From Nemertoderma westbladi (Eukaryota; Xenacoelomorpha; Nemertodermatida; Nemertodermatidae): 64,000 nucleotides of DNA. Position numbers and translations under genes: made by a program. The DNA lies in contig JAUCBJ010006695.1 of assembly GCA_032718475.1 (NCBI GenBank), positions 62,001 to 126,000 of the forward strand, read 5' to 3'. A model generated the notes under the pieces. That model was not told the origin of the DNA, did not search any database, and saw nothing but the letters and a program-made list of their open reading frames with translations. Shown in pieces: positions 22,571 to 33,116 of the stretch; the stretch's first letter is position 1, and each line of letters opens with the position of its first letter.

Positions 22571-22670
22571 GTCCAGGATAATAGCGATGGCGCGAATCAC
22601 GATGTAAATCAGCGTTCGCTTCCCAAGCTCTAATGTAACGTAGTGTGATCATTTCATCTACGCTTTCCAA
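22413..22670 (-). CDS. Accessory frame C, function unknown
   Basis: A minus-strand frame of about 85 codons, with its first ATG at MITLRYIRAWEANADLHRDS. It is rich in Arg, Tyr and charged residues (HRYYPGRAYEGIYAFHPYLF). Upstream it overlaps the end of frame B across a run of five T residues, and at its C-terminus it overlaps frame D. Composition stays coding-like across both register changes. The likely reading is one gene interrupted by frameshifts or read by frameshifting. No known domain is recognised. Confidence 0.45.
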   Translation of the reverse strand: MESVDEMITLRYIRAWEANADLHRDSRHRYYPGRAYEGIYAFHPYLFASVEQKSRISSYRKYIDGLTSTKPANASWKEPLNQGSF

Positions 22671-22677
22671 ATCGCGA

Positions 22678-23334
22678 TTAAAAAGGGCAATCGAAACTGG
22701 CGTGTCCCTTTAGTTGACAGTGGTGACATTGAGTCATAAATTGAGGGCAAACCGCAAAAATATGCAAATTATTAAATCTGCAATACGCGCAATAAATTTC
22801 CATCGCCGGTTGTTCGTGGAAATAGGAACAGCGGACGTTTGTGTCCATGGGCGTAACATGGTCTCTCGATGCGCATAACCGACAACGTTGCCGAGAAACA
22901 TAGTTGTCATGGCGATAATCGTACGCAGTGAGACACTGTGGACCTTGATACCATTCTAGGATGTAATCGTTGTCGCTGTTCCGAGCGCGATAGGCTGAAT
23001 CTCTTCAGATTCCAGACATATTGGTTCGTCTTCCCAGTCTGTTACGAATAGAATTTTCGTGATCTATTCTCGGTTTATCGTTACGACGCCGCTGGGTATG
23101 ATATTTAAATAGAACCATTTCCCTTTCGGTGTCTACATCGTCCGTATCATGTAAATCGATAGGATGGCCGGTAGTTAAGAAGTCCATATACGTACCATTA
23201 CGATGCGTATAGCGAGCGGTTAATTTTCGATAGTCCAATTCACGTGTAAGTTGCTCTTGGGACATCGGCGGTTCGATATCGTTAATCGATAAATAAACGA
23301 CCATCGTCCTCCGTAATAGTCGGATCGGCTTCAC
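22678..23334 (-). CDS. Accessory frame B: Cys/His-rich protein with an in-frame TGA
   Basis: The minus-strand frame runs from a GTG at 23334 to TAA at 22678-22680 with one in-frame TGA at 23005-23007. Before the TGA it is charged (TDDVDTEREMVLFKYHTQRR). After it come three Cys/His groups: CRLCASRDH with a later C, CAYCRFNNLHIFAVC, and CHHCQLKGHASFDC, the last an exact CX2CX4HX4C zinc knuckle. Zinc knuckles bind nucleic acid, often RNA. It is separate from the gag knuckles at about 26.3-26.5 kb, so the element carries two such modules. The TGA may be a mutation, a read-through stop or a sequence error. No homologue is recognised. Confidence 0.55.
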
Positions 23335-23419
23335 CGCGTATCAAGCTATCCACAAACGCTTGTAAAGGTAGAGTATATCGCTCTCTAATACCAAGGTCAT
23401 CTTCTATCAATTCCGTCAT
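23282..23419 (-). CDS. Accessory frame A, 45 residues
   Basis: ATG at 23419 begins MTELIEDDLGIRERYTLPLQ and ends at TAA 23282-23284. The frame is acidic and helical-looking. It overlaps frame B by about 50 bases in a different register. On the minus strand the bases just upstream end ...AACAAACTCAG, which could serve as a 3' splice site for a subgenomic RNA. Function unknown; it may be the N-terminus of the frame B protein. Confidence 0.4.
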   Translation of the reverse strand: MTELIEDDLGIRERYTLPLQAFVDSLIRGEADPTITEDDGRLFID

Positions 23420-25045
23420 ATCTGCTATCTGAGTTTGTTAATATCAATATAAATTAATATTTTAGGCAAGCGGGCGTCGCTTCCTACTAGGCTTTTTGCC
23501 CCCGGACAGTGGGTTTCTCAGCGCCGATGTACCGCTGTCGCAGTGTTTACGCCAACATGTAGCACAGCACGACAACGATAACCGGCACAAGTCCCACCAC
23601 TGTCCGTCCCAAAGGCTTGAATCCACTTGAGGTTATCTCGGTAGAGTTAGGGCTATTTTACAATTGCGATTAGCTACTGTAAACACACTTTAGTAGTAAC
23701 ATTCACCTATAAACGCACAAATTCCATACAATCATTACTTACTGCACACATGCATACCATTTGTCCGTTAATCAGTGTCTTCCAGAATGTCACGTATTTA
23801 CTATGTATCCTTGGATACTAATAGCGCGCTATGTATACTCTTATGCTACGCAATGGGGCAAGCCTTTTATTGTTCTTTTAACTTGCTTCTAATTCTAGCG
23901 TGGGTGTTGCCATGGTGACATTATGGAAAACTAGCGGTAGAATTAGGGCAATCCTCATGCATACAGATCTGGGATGTTATTTAATAGTAATTCTTTAATT
24001 GTCAATATCCTCTTTATGCATGATTTTATAAATTTTATCGGCTATTGACTATATGTTGGAGATTCTCACACTCTAGCACACTCAATATGAATCTCCGCTC
24101 CCATGATCTATTAATTACTGGAATTTTGGGAATGTTGTAAATTGCACAAAATGACAATTTATGAAATTCATTCGAATATGAATTTAAATTTATTCCCGTG
24201 AATTTTATTATTTGATATTAAATTGACATAAATTTTATTCCAGAGCATATCTGGGAACTCAGGATCCTTAATTCTGTAAAATAGTCCTTCTAAGAATATC
24301 GGTAAATACTGCGATATCTTAATTGACTAGAAATTTTAAAGGATCGGGATTTTACAGATTTTAACAAATATTAAATTAATATTTAGGATGGGCACCAATT
24401 TATTCCAGAACTTGTCTGGGGACGTTAACCACTGATTCTAGAATTTGTCTTTCAAGTATATCGGTGGGTGCCACGATATCTTAATCGACTAGAATTACAG
24501 ATGGTCAAAAGTTTAACAGATTTATTTGCGATTTACGCTACTGTTAGAGGGACATCACGCTACTATATGTATTATTTGTTATAAGGTAGAAGAGCAATAT
24601 CGCACGAAGCAATGTCAGTGTGAAGAGGCAAGTCGTTTCCAAGGTCTACCCAGAGCTTGGTTTAGCCGAGACACGAGGATCTGAACTTTGCATTCCTAAT
24701 ACTCTGCCTACCAATAATACTTAAATATAGTAGTGGCTTTATTGTACTTTAATAAGTACGGACATTTCATCTTACTGTAGTCACGTATTTATAATATGAT
24801 ACGGACAGTAAGGAAAGAGAAAAAATAATTATTTCTCGCCGTCGCACTAAATATATATTATAAATAATTACGTACGTAATAAACACTAATATATTGCACT
24901 AATCTACTAAATAATCCCTAAAATAACATTCTACCAAATAAAATTAAAGAAAACGATTATAATAATATTACATAATAATACATACATAAATATAAAATAA
25001 AAACAAATATAAAATGATATAGTCACACACCCACTCCATATGTTA
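23420..25045. other. AT-rich internal region of the BEL/Pao-like element
   Basis: No coding frame is seen. Two diverged direct repeats of about 170 bp lie at roughly 24230-24400 and 24400-24540; both contain TTTATTCCAGA, a C(T)GGGGA-like block, ATATCGGT and CGATATCTTAAT followed by CGACTAGAA or TGACTAGAA. In a complete BEL/Pao element reverse transcriptase, RNase H and integrase would be encoded between protease and this point; none of it remains here. Confidence 0.55.
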
Positions 25046-28000
25046 TTACGTTATGGAGTCCCTAGATATTTGTCGGATTAGGGAAGTGGTCGTAGGAAGA
25101 GTATCTTGCCTTCCATAGTTTCCGGACAGTTTTTGGTCTCTTTCCAGTAAACATAAACGACCAGCTGGGTGATTGGGTTGTCGTGTTACTTTCTCCGCTC
25201 CCTTGGCCTGTCTACTCTCCGCCGTGGTAAGATGAGGAGGCCATTCATCTTCTTCTTTACTTAGGGAGTCGGGTCCACCTAACCAGCCGGGAGTATCTAT
25301 CCGTTCTTGAGGAGTCGCTCCTCTGGAAGCGATGTCGGCTAGATTAATCATCTCGGGGCGATGTCTCCATTGATCTTCATTGGAGTTAATATCGTCATTA
25401 TCTGAGGAGTATGGTGTTCCCTCAGTTAGTTCGTCCACTTCACTGCTCTCCACTTCCAAACCATTTATCTGGTATAGTCTTTCTGATGGTAGTCTCTCTT
25501 CGAGAGTTCTGCGGGAAGGACCAGTAAAGTACCAACCTACTCTAGTTCTTACCGCATAGGTTTGTAGTGGCTGCGGTTGAGCAGGTCGTTTTTCCAATGT
25601 CTCGAGCGCCTCGTGCGCGTTTTGGCCGATAAGTATTTGCACTCCAGGATAATCCGTCTGGAATCGAGGTATCTTAAGATGTTGGATGCTCTCATCCTCG
25701 TCCCAATTATAAAGGTCTGCTTGGATAGTAGCGAAGTTCTTTATAGCCACCATTTTTACTGACCTTATACTTTGTGCTCCTAATTTATCCTGGGGGGTGG
25801 ACAACGCACCTACATAGTAATCTGCCGTTATGGTAGATTTCCAAACCTGTATAATTCCTGACATATTCAATTTAGTCCGGAACTTGGGTTGTCCAGCAAA
25901 GATATCTTCGGCTAGTTCTTGATCGATGAATGTTCCTGTGCTGCCGGAGTCAAGTAGGGCGTTCACTATGTAACTCTTGTTGGGACCATGAACTCGAACT
26001 TGCACTACAGGAAATTCTCTTATTCCTATGTTGGAAGTTGGAACTTTCCAAGATGGTTGTTTGTCAAAAGGAGTTGGAGTAAACTCGTCAGTGTCCTTTT
26101 CATCCGTAAGTGCTCGATACACTGTGGTATTTATTAGGTAACAGGATTCGTTGGCGTCGGAGAATTCGTCCGTATAGAATCCTTCCCACTCAGAACTTTG
26201 GTCAGTGTCGTTCACATCACTGAATTGGACATGTGATTTGGGCTCACTTACCTGACTCGGGCTGTTTCGTTCGAATTCACTTTGTAACAAGATGTGATGC
26301 TTCGCACCGCACTTTGCACACTTTATGTCGGAGTAACAGGTTCGCCGCTGGTGTCCGCGTCTGAGGCAATTATAGCATAACCGCTTGTCCCACACAACTG
26401 TACGTCTGTCTACAAGGGATTTCTTTAGGAATTCCGCACACGCACTCAAACGGTGGGGCCCGTCGCACAGCGCACAGTTGGGTTTAATGTTACTCACCTT
26501 ATTTGGGGTGACGTTATGCACTCTAGTTCTTTCTTCGGGCTTTCTTCCGAGTACTCTGTTAGGAAACTGAAGAGGAGTCTTAGCAACCTGTTCTCTCCTG
26601 TCATGGGTTCGAGCTTTAGATTTACTTACGTCCTTTGAGGTCTTGTTAACATAGTAAAATTTCTCGGTGTCTTTCCCGCTGTCTTCTTCTTGAGAAGCTT
26701 GGCTTTCGCCGTCATCAGTATAACACACCGGTGTTACTCTTCTCCTAGAAACGGGTTTCTCACTTACCTTATTTTCCGGTGTTTTCTCTCTGGATTGCTT
26801 TAGGAGTTGTAATTTCACTTCGCCATCCAAGAATGACATGAGATCAGCCATGGTAGGGTCTCGTTGTTGTTGTTCCATCGTATATAACACCTTCTTGTCC
26901 CAGCGTGTACCTACTCCACCCTTGGGCAAAGTAGATGCTAAGGCTCCTACAACCATAGAATTCTGGTATTCATGAGACTTACCTAACCAATCTAGTTGTC
27001 TACAGATCTCCTGAATCTCATCGGAAAACTCTATAATCCCGCTGCTAAGAAACTTTCGGGGGGCCATTAATTTCGCATATAAATACCTAGCTATGTTATT
27101 CCTATTACCATACCTGATGTTTAGTGTATCCCAAACTTGTCTTAATCCATCTGGATGTCCAATAAATTTTAACGCCATTGACTTGGGAGGTCCTTCCAAG
27201 CACTCGATGAGGAATCTAAGTTTCTCTCCGTTGGATAACACAGAGTTCTGTATGTTATCTTTATAATATTCATTAAAAGGTAACCATTTCATCTCATCTC
27301 CATTAAACTTGACTATCTCTCCAACCTTTACCGCTTGACGGGCTTCGGTTCTAGCCATTTGACGCGTAAAACTTTCTTGGGCCATCGTGTTATTGAATAT
27401 CGAGTTATCGGTATATAAATTTCTCGGATTATTATCAGGTCTATTGGGAATGTCATTAACAACAGGCGTATAATCACCCTTAATAGGGTTTGCTATAGGA
27501 GTTTCTACTTCACTAGCAGTATAGATGCGTGTAGGCTCCACACCTTGCGCATGTAATACTTCAGACCTAACAGGCTGACACACTGTTACAGGGGTTATTG
27601 GTATTCCCTTTTGTAGGTTGACTAATTTGTCGCATTCTAGTGCGATACTTTGCTGCACTTTTTGCAACTCTAACCTACTTTCCCTTACTGTTCCCTTGAG
27701 CTGCTGAACAGTCTCTTCCATTTCCCTGACCTGCTGAGAGGAGCACAAACAGTGTTCCCTCAGCTGCTCGAGCAGGAGACCCATCTCCCGTCGTCCCTCA
27801 GCTACCCACTCAACCGCCGAAGCGGGAGTCGCCAACGTAGTAGCGGGCGAGCGAGAGACGACGGGCGATAAATTCTTGATACCTCGCTCGGCGTCCAGGA
27901 CGGGTTCGGACTCGGGAACAGTCCTACTGGGCACAGGTAGTTTAGTACTGTACAAAGGGAATTTATAGGCAGTTTCTGGGAGCACAGGTGTCTCTATCAC

Positions 28001-28909
28001 CGAAGGGGTGATTTCAAGAACAGGCCTAATTATTTCAGGCTCATCTACTACAGTAGGGAGTCTTTCTACTGTAATAATTTGGTCTGTGGGTTCTGTACTA
28101 CCTAAGTCTGTGCTAGCTAGTTGCCTTCTCCCAGCTGGGGGCAGATTAGGCAATTTCTGACGGTGAGGCATTCTTCTACGTCTGTTGGAACGAGATCTAT
28201 TTCCTCCGCCTTCAGGATCAGTGGTATCGCCTTCATCAGGTGACGTAACGCTTACGTCCTTCTTCTGAGGTTTCTCTGCCGTCGCTTCGCCTTCCACTTG
28301 AGAAAAGACGGCGTCTGTTGATTCTCCTTGGGTCATGAGCTCGGTTAGCAGAGCTTTCCATCGAGTCGCTGTTTGGACTTTAAGACTCACACGCCAGAAC
28401 AAAGTCTTTACGGCGACCCGCAACGACGTATCTTGGCTTATCCTTGAGACTTTCTCATAGGCTGAAAGAATTAGTCTGATCCACAGAACTCGTTCGCGAA
28501 CTTGATAAAGCAGCTCTTCCTGCTCCCGAGGTCCGTAAGGCCGCTGAAACAGCTGCTCCTCCAATCGCCGCAGAGAGCTGAAGAATCTCTGTGCATATTC
28601 TGCTACCGACCCCTTCCACACAGCCGAATCCCTAGTGTTCCATACCACCCCCATCCTGTACAAGTCCCCCCAGCCAGCTTTCGATAAGTTAAACGGGAGT
28701 CCGGGTCCGGGGAAATTCCATTGCGTCTCGACAATAGACTTCAGTTCCTCCTTCGTGTATCCCGCATAACTATCCTTGGTCGATCGCTCACCTTTCGCCC
28801 AATCCATCTGGTGCTCCTCCACCGCAATCAATACCCTTTTGAGTACGGCTACAGGAAGGATGAGAAGGGGATCCGAACTATCTGACAGTGCTCGTTTTGT
28901 GTCAGACAT
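25046..28909 (-). CDS. Gag-protease polyprotein of the BEL/Pao-like element
   Basis: ATG at 28909 (MSDTKRALSDSSDPLLILPV) opens an intact 1287-residue frame. Residues 1-500 are charged, partly coiled, with a basic RSRSNRRRRMPHRQK patch. A BEL/Pao gag core follows at about 525-680 (VGEIVKFNGDEMKWLPFNEY; LRFLIECLEGPPKSMALKFI). Three Cys/His groups lie at about 810-870 (CALCDGPHRLSAC, CYNCLRRGHQRRTC, CAKCGAKHH). The retroviral-type aspartic protease has ALLDSGSTGTFID at about 986. At about 1190 the frame jumps directly to INLADIASRGATPQER and TPGWLGGPDSL, the motif at the end of RNase H, so reverse transcriptase and most of RNase H have been removed in frame. Gag packages element RNA; the protease would cut the polyprotein. 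Confidence 0.92.
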   Translation of the reverse strand: MSDTKRALSDSSDPLLILPVAVLKRVLIAVEEHQMDWAKGERSTKDSYAGYTKEELKSIVETQWNFPGPGLPFNLSKAGWGDLYRMGVVWNTRDSAVWKGSVAEYAQRFFSSLRRLEEQLFQRPYGPREQEELLYQVRERVLWIRLILSAYEKVSRISQDTSLRVAVKTLFWRVSLKVQTATRWKALLTELMTQGESTDAVFSQVEGEATAEKPQKKDVSVTSPDEGDTTDPEGGGNRSRSNRRRRMPHRQKLPNLPPAGRRQLASTDLGSTEPTDQIITVERLPTVVDEPEIIRPVLEITPSVIETPVLPETAYKFPLYSTKLPVPSRTVPESEPVLDAERGIKNLSPVVSRSPATTLATPASAVEWVAEGRREMGLLLEQLREHCLCSSQQVREMEETVQQLKGTVRESRLELQKVQQSIALECDKLVNLQKGIPITPVTVCQPVRSEVLHAQGVEPTRIYTASEVETPIANPIKGDYTPVVNDIPNRPDNNPRNLYTDNSIFNNTMAQESFTRQMARTEARQAVKVGEIVKFNGDEMKWLPFNEYYKDNIQNSVLSNGEKLRFLIECLEGPPKSMALKFIGHPDGLRQVWDTLNIRYGNRNNIARYLYAKLMAPRKFLSSGIIEFSDEIQEICRQLDWLGKSHEYQNSMVVGALASTLPKGGVGTRWDKKVLYTMEQQQRDPTMADLMSFLDGEVKLQLLKQSREKTPENKVSEKPVSRRRVTPVCYTDDGESQASQEEDSGKDTEKFYYVNKTSKDVSKSKARTHDRREQVAKTPLQFPNRVLGRKPEERTRVHNVTPNKVSNIKPNCALCDGPHRLSACAEFLKKSLVDRRTVVWDKRLCYNCLRRGHQRRTCYSDIKCAKCGAKHHILLQSEFERNSPSQVSEPKSHVQFSDVNDTDQSSEWEGFYTDEFSDANESCYLINTTVYRALTDEKDTDEFTPTPFDKQPSWKVPTSNIGIREFPVVQVRVHGPNKSYIVNALLDSGSTGTFIDQELAEDIFAGQPKFRTKLNMSGIIQVWKSTITADYYVGALSTPQDKLGAQSIRSVKMVAIKNFATIQADLYNWDEDESIQHLKIPRFQTDYPGVQILIGQNAHEALETLEKRPAQPQPLQTYAVRTRVGWYFTGPSRRTLEERLPSERLYQINGLEVESSEVDELTEGTPYSSDNDDINSNEDQWRHRPEMINLADIASRGATPQERIDTPGWLGGPDSLSKEEDEWPPHLTTAESRQAKGAEKVTRQPNHPAGRLCLLERDQKLSGNYGRQDTLPTTTSLIRQISRDSIT

Positions 28910-31202
28910 GTTTGATTGTACAGTTGAATGCCTACTGCTATATTACAGTCAAAGCAAGTCCAGTAATTCAGTATCACTGTTAGCCTAGTACCGGTAATTA
29001 ATTACAATATATTAGAATACCGGTATACACTTATAGTATATATAAGTATTGTAAACTAGGTTTGTCACAGAGTACCGGTATATAATTTTAGCACAAATAT
29101 ATATAAATATATAATAGGCCTATCGTGAATACCGGTATACAGCTTACACTGATAGTATATATAAGTATAATTATGGACTAGAATTAATTACAGAGTACCG
29201 GTATGATTTCAGCTCAAATTTATAGAAATAAATATAATAAGCCTATGGTAAATACTGGTATGTCAATTATTTTAGAATAATTGAATTTCTGAATATTTTA
29301 GGGTTACTTGGTTACTTTAACTTACTTTATTACCGTTATTTAAGCAGTAGTCCAACTGATATTGAGACCTAGTTGTTGTATGGCAGGCCTACTATTTATA
29401 AATCGTTTGAGTTGATTTATAATATTTATATACCCGTTTAAAATGGGTTTTTGTCAATATTTGAAATAAATGTTATTATTTCTGGGGGAGTCACTACACA
29501 GAAGCTGTGCGCTCTCAGTGAAGTGTTACTTATTGAGACACTAAAACAGATAATTCTACTGGCCTAAGTTACTTATCTACAAATTACTTACGATACGGGT
29601 GAGATTAATTCTCTAATTAAACACAACAAAAATATTACGTACGAAATTTTTAGGGTAATTTTACAGGAAATCTACAAACCAGCCTAACAAAGGGTTAGAT
29701 CGGCTTCTTACAACGAACAGGGTACTACGGTATTTGAAATAATAAGTAGTAAATATATTGTACTGTCCAGATAGGAAAATACCACCGCCTGACGACCTAT
29801 AACCGTATCGCTATAGGTACTACGTTATGTATCACGGATTGTTCCTACCCAGAAGCTAATAGAGCTAACGAATGTGCCTATCAACCACTTTACAACACAA
29901 AAATACTGCCTACACTAATTACTTCGGAAGGCACTGTACTCTAAACCCTAAATTAGGTACAAGTACCGGTATAACAAATAATCAGTAGTTAAATATACTT
30001 GAACAGTTAAAAGAACCACGGCATCTGCTGGAGTGACCGAAGCACAAAGTCGTCAGTCTTTACCTACGCCAAGCAGCCCTGATGTAGTACCGGGGTTAGT
30101 TTAACTATAACGGTATGTATAACAAGCACAATTACTGTAGGAATAAACTTGGGGACATGAATGTTGCGAATAATCGCATAAACTCTGAATAATAAATATT
30201 ACGCTACCCGTACAGAATACTCAAACAAATACAAACCAAACGCTGGCAGACTACTATCAAGCCTAAACAAACTACTGTATGTGCAGATTCTGAAACTGTT
30301 AGTTAGTATGCGTGCTAACACGGTAGTACGACTTACTCTTTAAGAGGGGATTGACCTTACAGTGTTGACTGCCCCAACTTACTAACGGCACTTGATCAGA
30401 CCAACTCTACACACGCAGCAATCCCTTCAGACCCAAAAAATAGCTAGACAACAATCCAGCCTACAAATATTTGAGTAATAACTATTACGGTACCTGAACA
30501 GACCACACAAACAAACACAGGCTAAAACACTGGCAGACTACGATCAAGCCTAGATAAACTACAGTATATGCAGACTCTGAAACTGTTAGTTAGTATGCGT
30601 GCTAACACGGTAGTACGACTTACTCTTTAAGAGGGGATTGACCTTACAGTTATGACTGCCCCAACTTACTAACGGCACTTTATCAGACAAACTCTACACA
30701 CGCCGCAATCTCTCCAAACTCAACCACAGTCAGACAGCAGCTCAGCCTACAATTATCTGAACAATCTGAGCAGGGTCACACGCCTTCTGCTCAATATTAG
30801 CCTACTAGGAAATAAAACCGACAGAAATAGGTAAAATCTCAATAAAAATTCAGGGCTGCAGTCCCTGATTAAGTACTAAGACCTACCAGTATACAATAAT
30901 CAAATCGAATAATACTAAATGTACTTGTACAGCAGTACCGGTACCGGTGATGACAGTTAGGCCTACTGACCTACAAAGTACCGGTTCAGTTTTACCGGTC
31001 ACTACGGTATTTTGCAACCTTATTGCCTACTGCAATAAGATTGTAAACTGTTACTGTTCAACAGAACAGTATTTTACTGTATTTAATGCCTACACTTGCA
31101 ACCTTATTGCTTACTGCAATAAGATTATAAACTGTTACTGTTCGACAGAACAGTATTAAACTGTATTTAATGCTTACACTGCAATACAATATAAACTGTT
31201 AC
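28910..31202 (-). other. Leader (5' untranslated region) of the BEL/Pao-like element
   Basis: 2.3 kb with no long frame between the 5' LTR and gag. It holds a direct repeat of about 200 bp (about 30229-30426 and 30516-30713, offset 287) that shares GTGCTAACACGGTAGTACGA. A second, shorter repeat near 31010-31200 has three copies of AAACTGTTACTGTTC, the last running into the LTR. TACCGGTA motifs are dense near 28990-29280. Packaging or dimerisation signals would be expected here, but none can be identified. Confidence 0.6.
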
Positions 31203-32432
31203 TGTTCGCGCTTTCGAAGACCTTTAGCAGTTTAACCTGCCAAATTTTATATGTCTTTTAGTTAATTAAAACCACTTTAGCATACGACAATAATTTATGC
31301 TAATACGCAAAACATTAGCCGAAATCAGCCCATGCGCGATCATTCACCCGATGGATCTACACCCGGGAGACTGAATTCGGATGCTTGAATTGTATTATTA
31401 CAGTGTAAGGTTGCAGTGTAAACTTACTGTATTATTCGATAGATCGTTAATAATTAATCTCTGACAGGTATTATTGGCTTTCGGGAAATATTAACAGTTC
31501 CTTTAGGACGTGGCGCTTTATCTATTTAAACAGAACTAGGACTTATACTAAACGCAACGATACTGCTTGGGATTGAAGTATAAAGCGTATTCTTTAGGAA
31601 ATACTTTGTTACCAATCACAATCATACACACTATTCTGCCGACAGTCAGTACATTTGATCACACATAAAGAGAGCAGTAATTGACTCACGTAGGGTCTGC
31701 TAAATAACATTGGATTCAATACACACCACATTAATATAAATCGCAATTGTTATATATAGCCGGTCTCTCTAACCTGTAGTGTTATCAAGAAAATTGGGAA
31801 TTGGGTGATTTATCCGTATTATCCAAATAGCAATATTTCCATCAACAAATATTTACAATTAATAACTGACGGTAAAATAACAGTACAAACAATATGATTA
31901 ATGAGTTAGGTGATATTCGATTCGTGAGATTAGGTAACAGTTTATACTTTCGATAATTCAAGCAGTTTACGGTACAGCAGTATCTATCCAAAAATGCCGG
32001 TGTTTCTGGCTTAGACAGCAATAACAACAAAGTAACAAGAAAAAACAGTAAGACTGAACACTCTCCTTATGATCGGCAGAAAAGCTACACGTCGACAGGA
32101 AAAACCGCCCTGATTGGCCCAAGCCAAACAAAGAACCACGCGGCCAATGGCTGTTTCCATGTCAGCAACCAGCTGCTAGATGTCGTAATATGAATCATCA
32201 CGGCTAAACTGTGAAAGGTGGTTGATGCATTACAAGTTTTTTGTCTTACCATGTCCGCTAAAACACGTATATAGCAGAATGATTTTTATGTCCGTTAAAA
32301 CACCTGTAAAGGTACCTTGCGGGCGAGGGGAATATATATACAGTTAGAAAACCTTTTTAGAGTATTCCAGCGCCTGGGGGAGAACTGGCCAGCAAAGGCA
32401 AACGTATCAGTTATCCCACAAAAGCTTTTACA
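31203..32432 (-). repeat. 5' LTR of the BEL/Pao-like element
   Basis: This is the partner of 20806-22035 and lies upstream in element orientation. It should provide the promoter for the element RNA. Its outer end abuts the ATAAT duplication at 32433. Its inner end abuts sequence that does not look like a classic tRNA primer-binding site. Confidence 0.95.
32332..32339 (-). promoter_or_regulatory. Candidate TATA box in the 5' LTR
   Basis: An ATATATAT run lies about 95 bp inside the 5' LTR in element orientation, a reasonable place for the core promoter. The same motif is at 21935-21942 in the 3' LTR. The evidence is position and composition only. Confidence 0.3.
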
Positions 32433-32437
32433 ATAAT

Positions 32438-33108
32438 AACAGAGAATGCAGTAATCAGTAATGTACGGTTCTGAAATAAAATGTCTACAATGTGACCGAC
32501 CGCCGGAATTCAAATCTGCCTCCAATTTAATCATATTTCGGTTAATTAGGATTTCCCTTAAATAATTTATGGTCAAAAATTTGCAATTTCTGGTGAAAAT
32601 ATACAAGATGTCATAAAGCCACAGGCCATAAAATAATTATGGCGAAACACCTAATGTTGTTTATGAAAACTTAACTTAATCATACGGTGAAATTTATTCG
32701 TGATCATGTTAAGGTGATTTACCATATAGAATACGGCCAATTTATGTGGCATTAACTAAGATAAGGTAGTTCACTGAATCATTTTTTACAGTGTAGCATT
32801 GCAGGTAGGACACCATTACGTGGCTCCTAATATGTTTCAATTATGTTCCAATTTTGTTTCAACTAACAGAGACGACATACTAGTGGCAGTACGCGCGCAC
32901 AGATGTCTACTGTCTCCAAAAACTCCAAACTAATGAAGCTACAGCACGAACTAAACTGTCGCTGTAGGATTGCGGTGGAAATGAAAACGGTATTGATACA
33001 CAGGAGGGTCACAGCCTTAGCCTTAAATATGTGAAACCTGGAGTGTTATAAAGCTTTAAGGTGATAGTAGGTCGGAAGCATACGAGTATTTTTTTGAACT
33101 GAGAATCA
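32438..33108. other. Non-coding spacer
   Basis: Unique AT-rich sequence between the LTR element and the next TIR element. No gene or RNA feature is seen. Confidence 0.5.
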
Positions 33109-33116
33109 TTCCTCAG

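Larger units (their letters stand above)
20806..32432 (-). mobile_element. BEL/Pao-like LTR retrotransposon, complete ends, pol-deleted
   Basis: Two 1230 bp direct repeats (20806-22035 and 31203-32432, constant offset 10397) start TG and end CA. The element is flanked by the 5 bp target duplication ATAAT (20801-20805 and 32433-32437), which gives exact ends and a length of 11,627 bp. Coding is on the minus strand: 5' LTR (31203-32432), 2.3 kb leader, a 1287-codon gag-protease frame, a 1.6 kb AT-rich region, a cluster of small frames, then the 3' LTR. Reverse transcriptase and integrase are absent, so movement would need enzymes from another element. The LTRs look identical along all lines compared, implying a very recent insertion. 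Confidence 0.95.
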
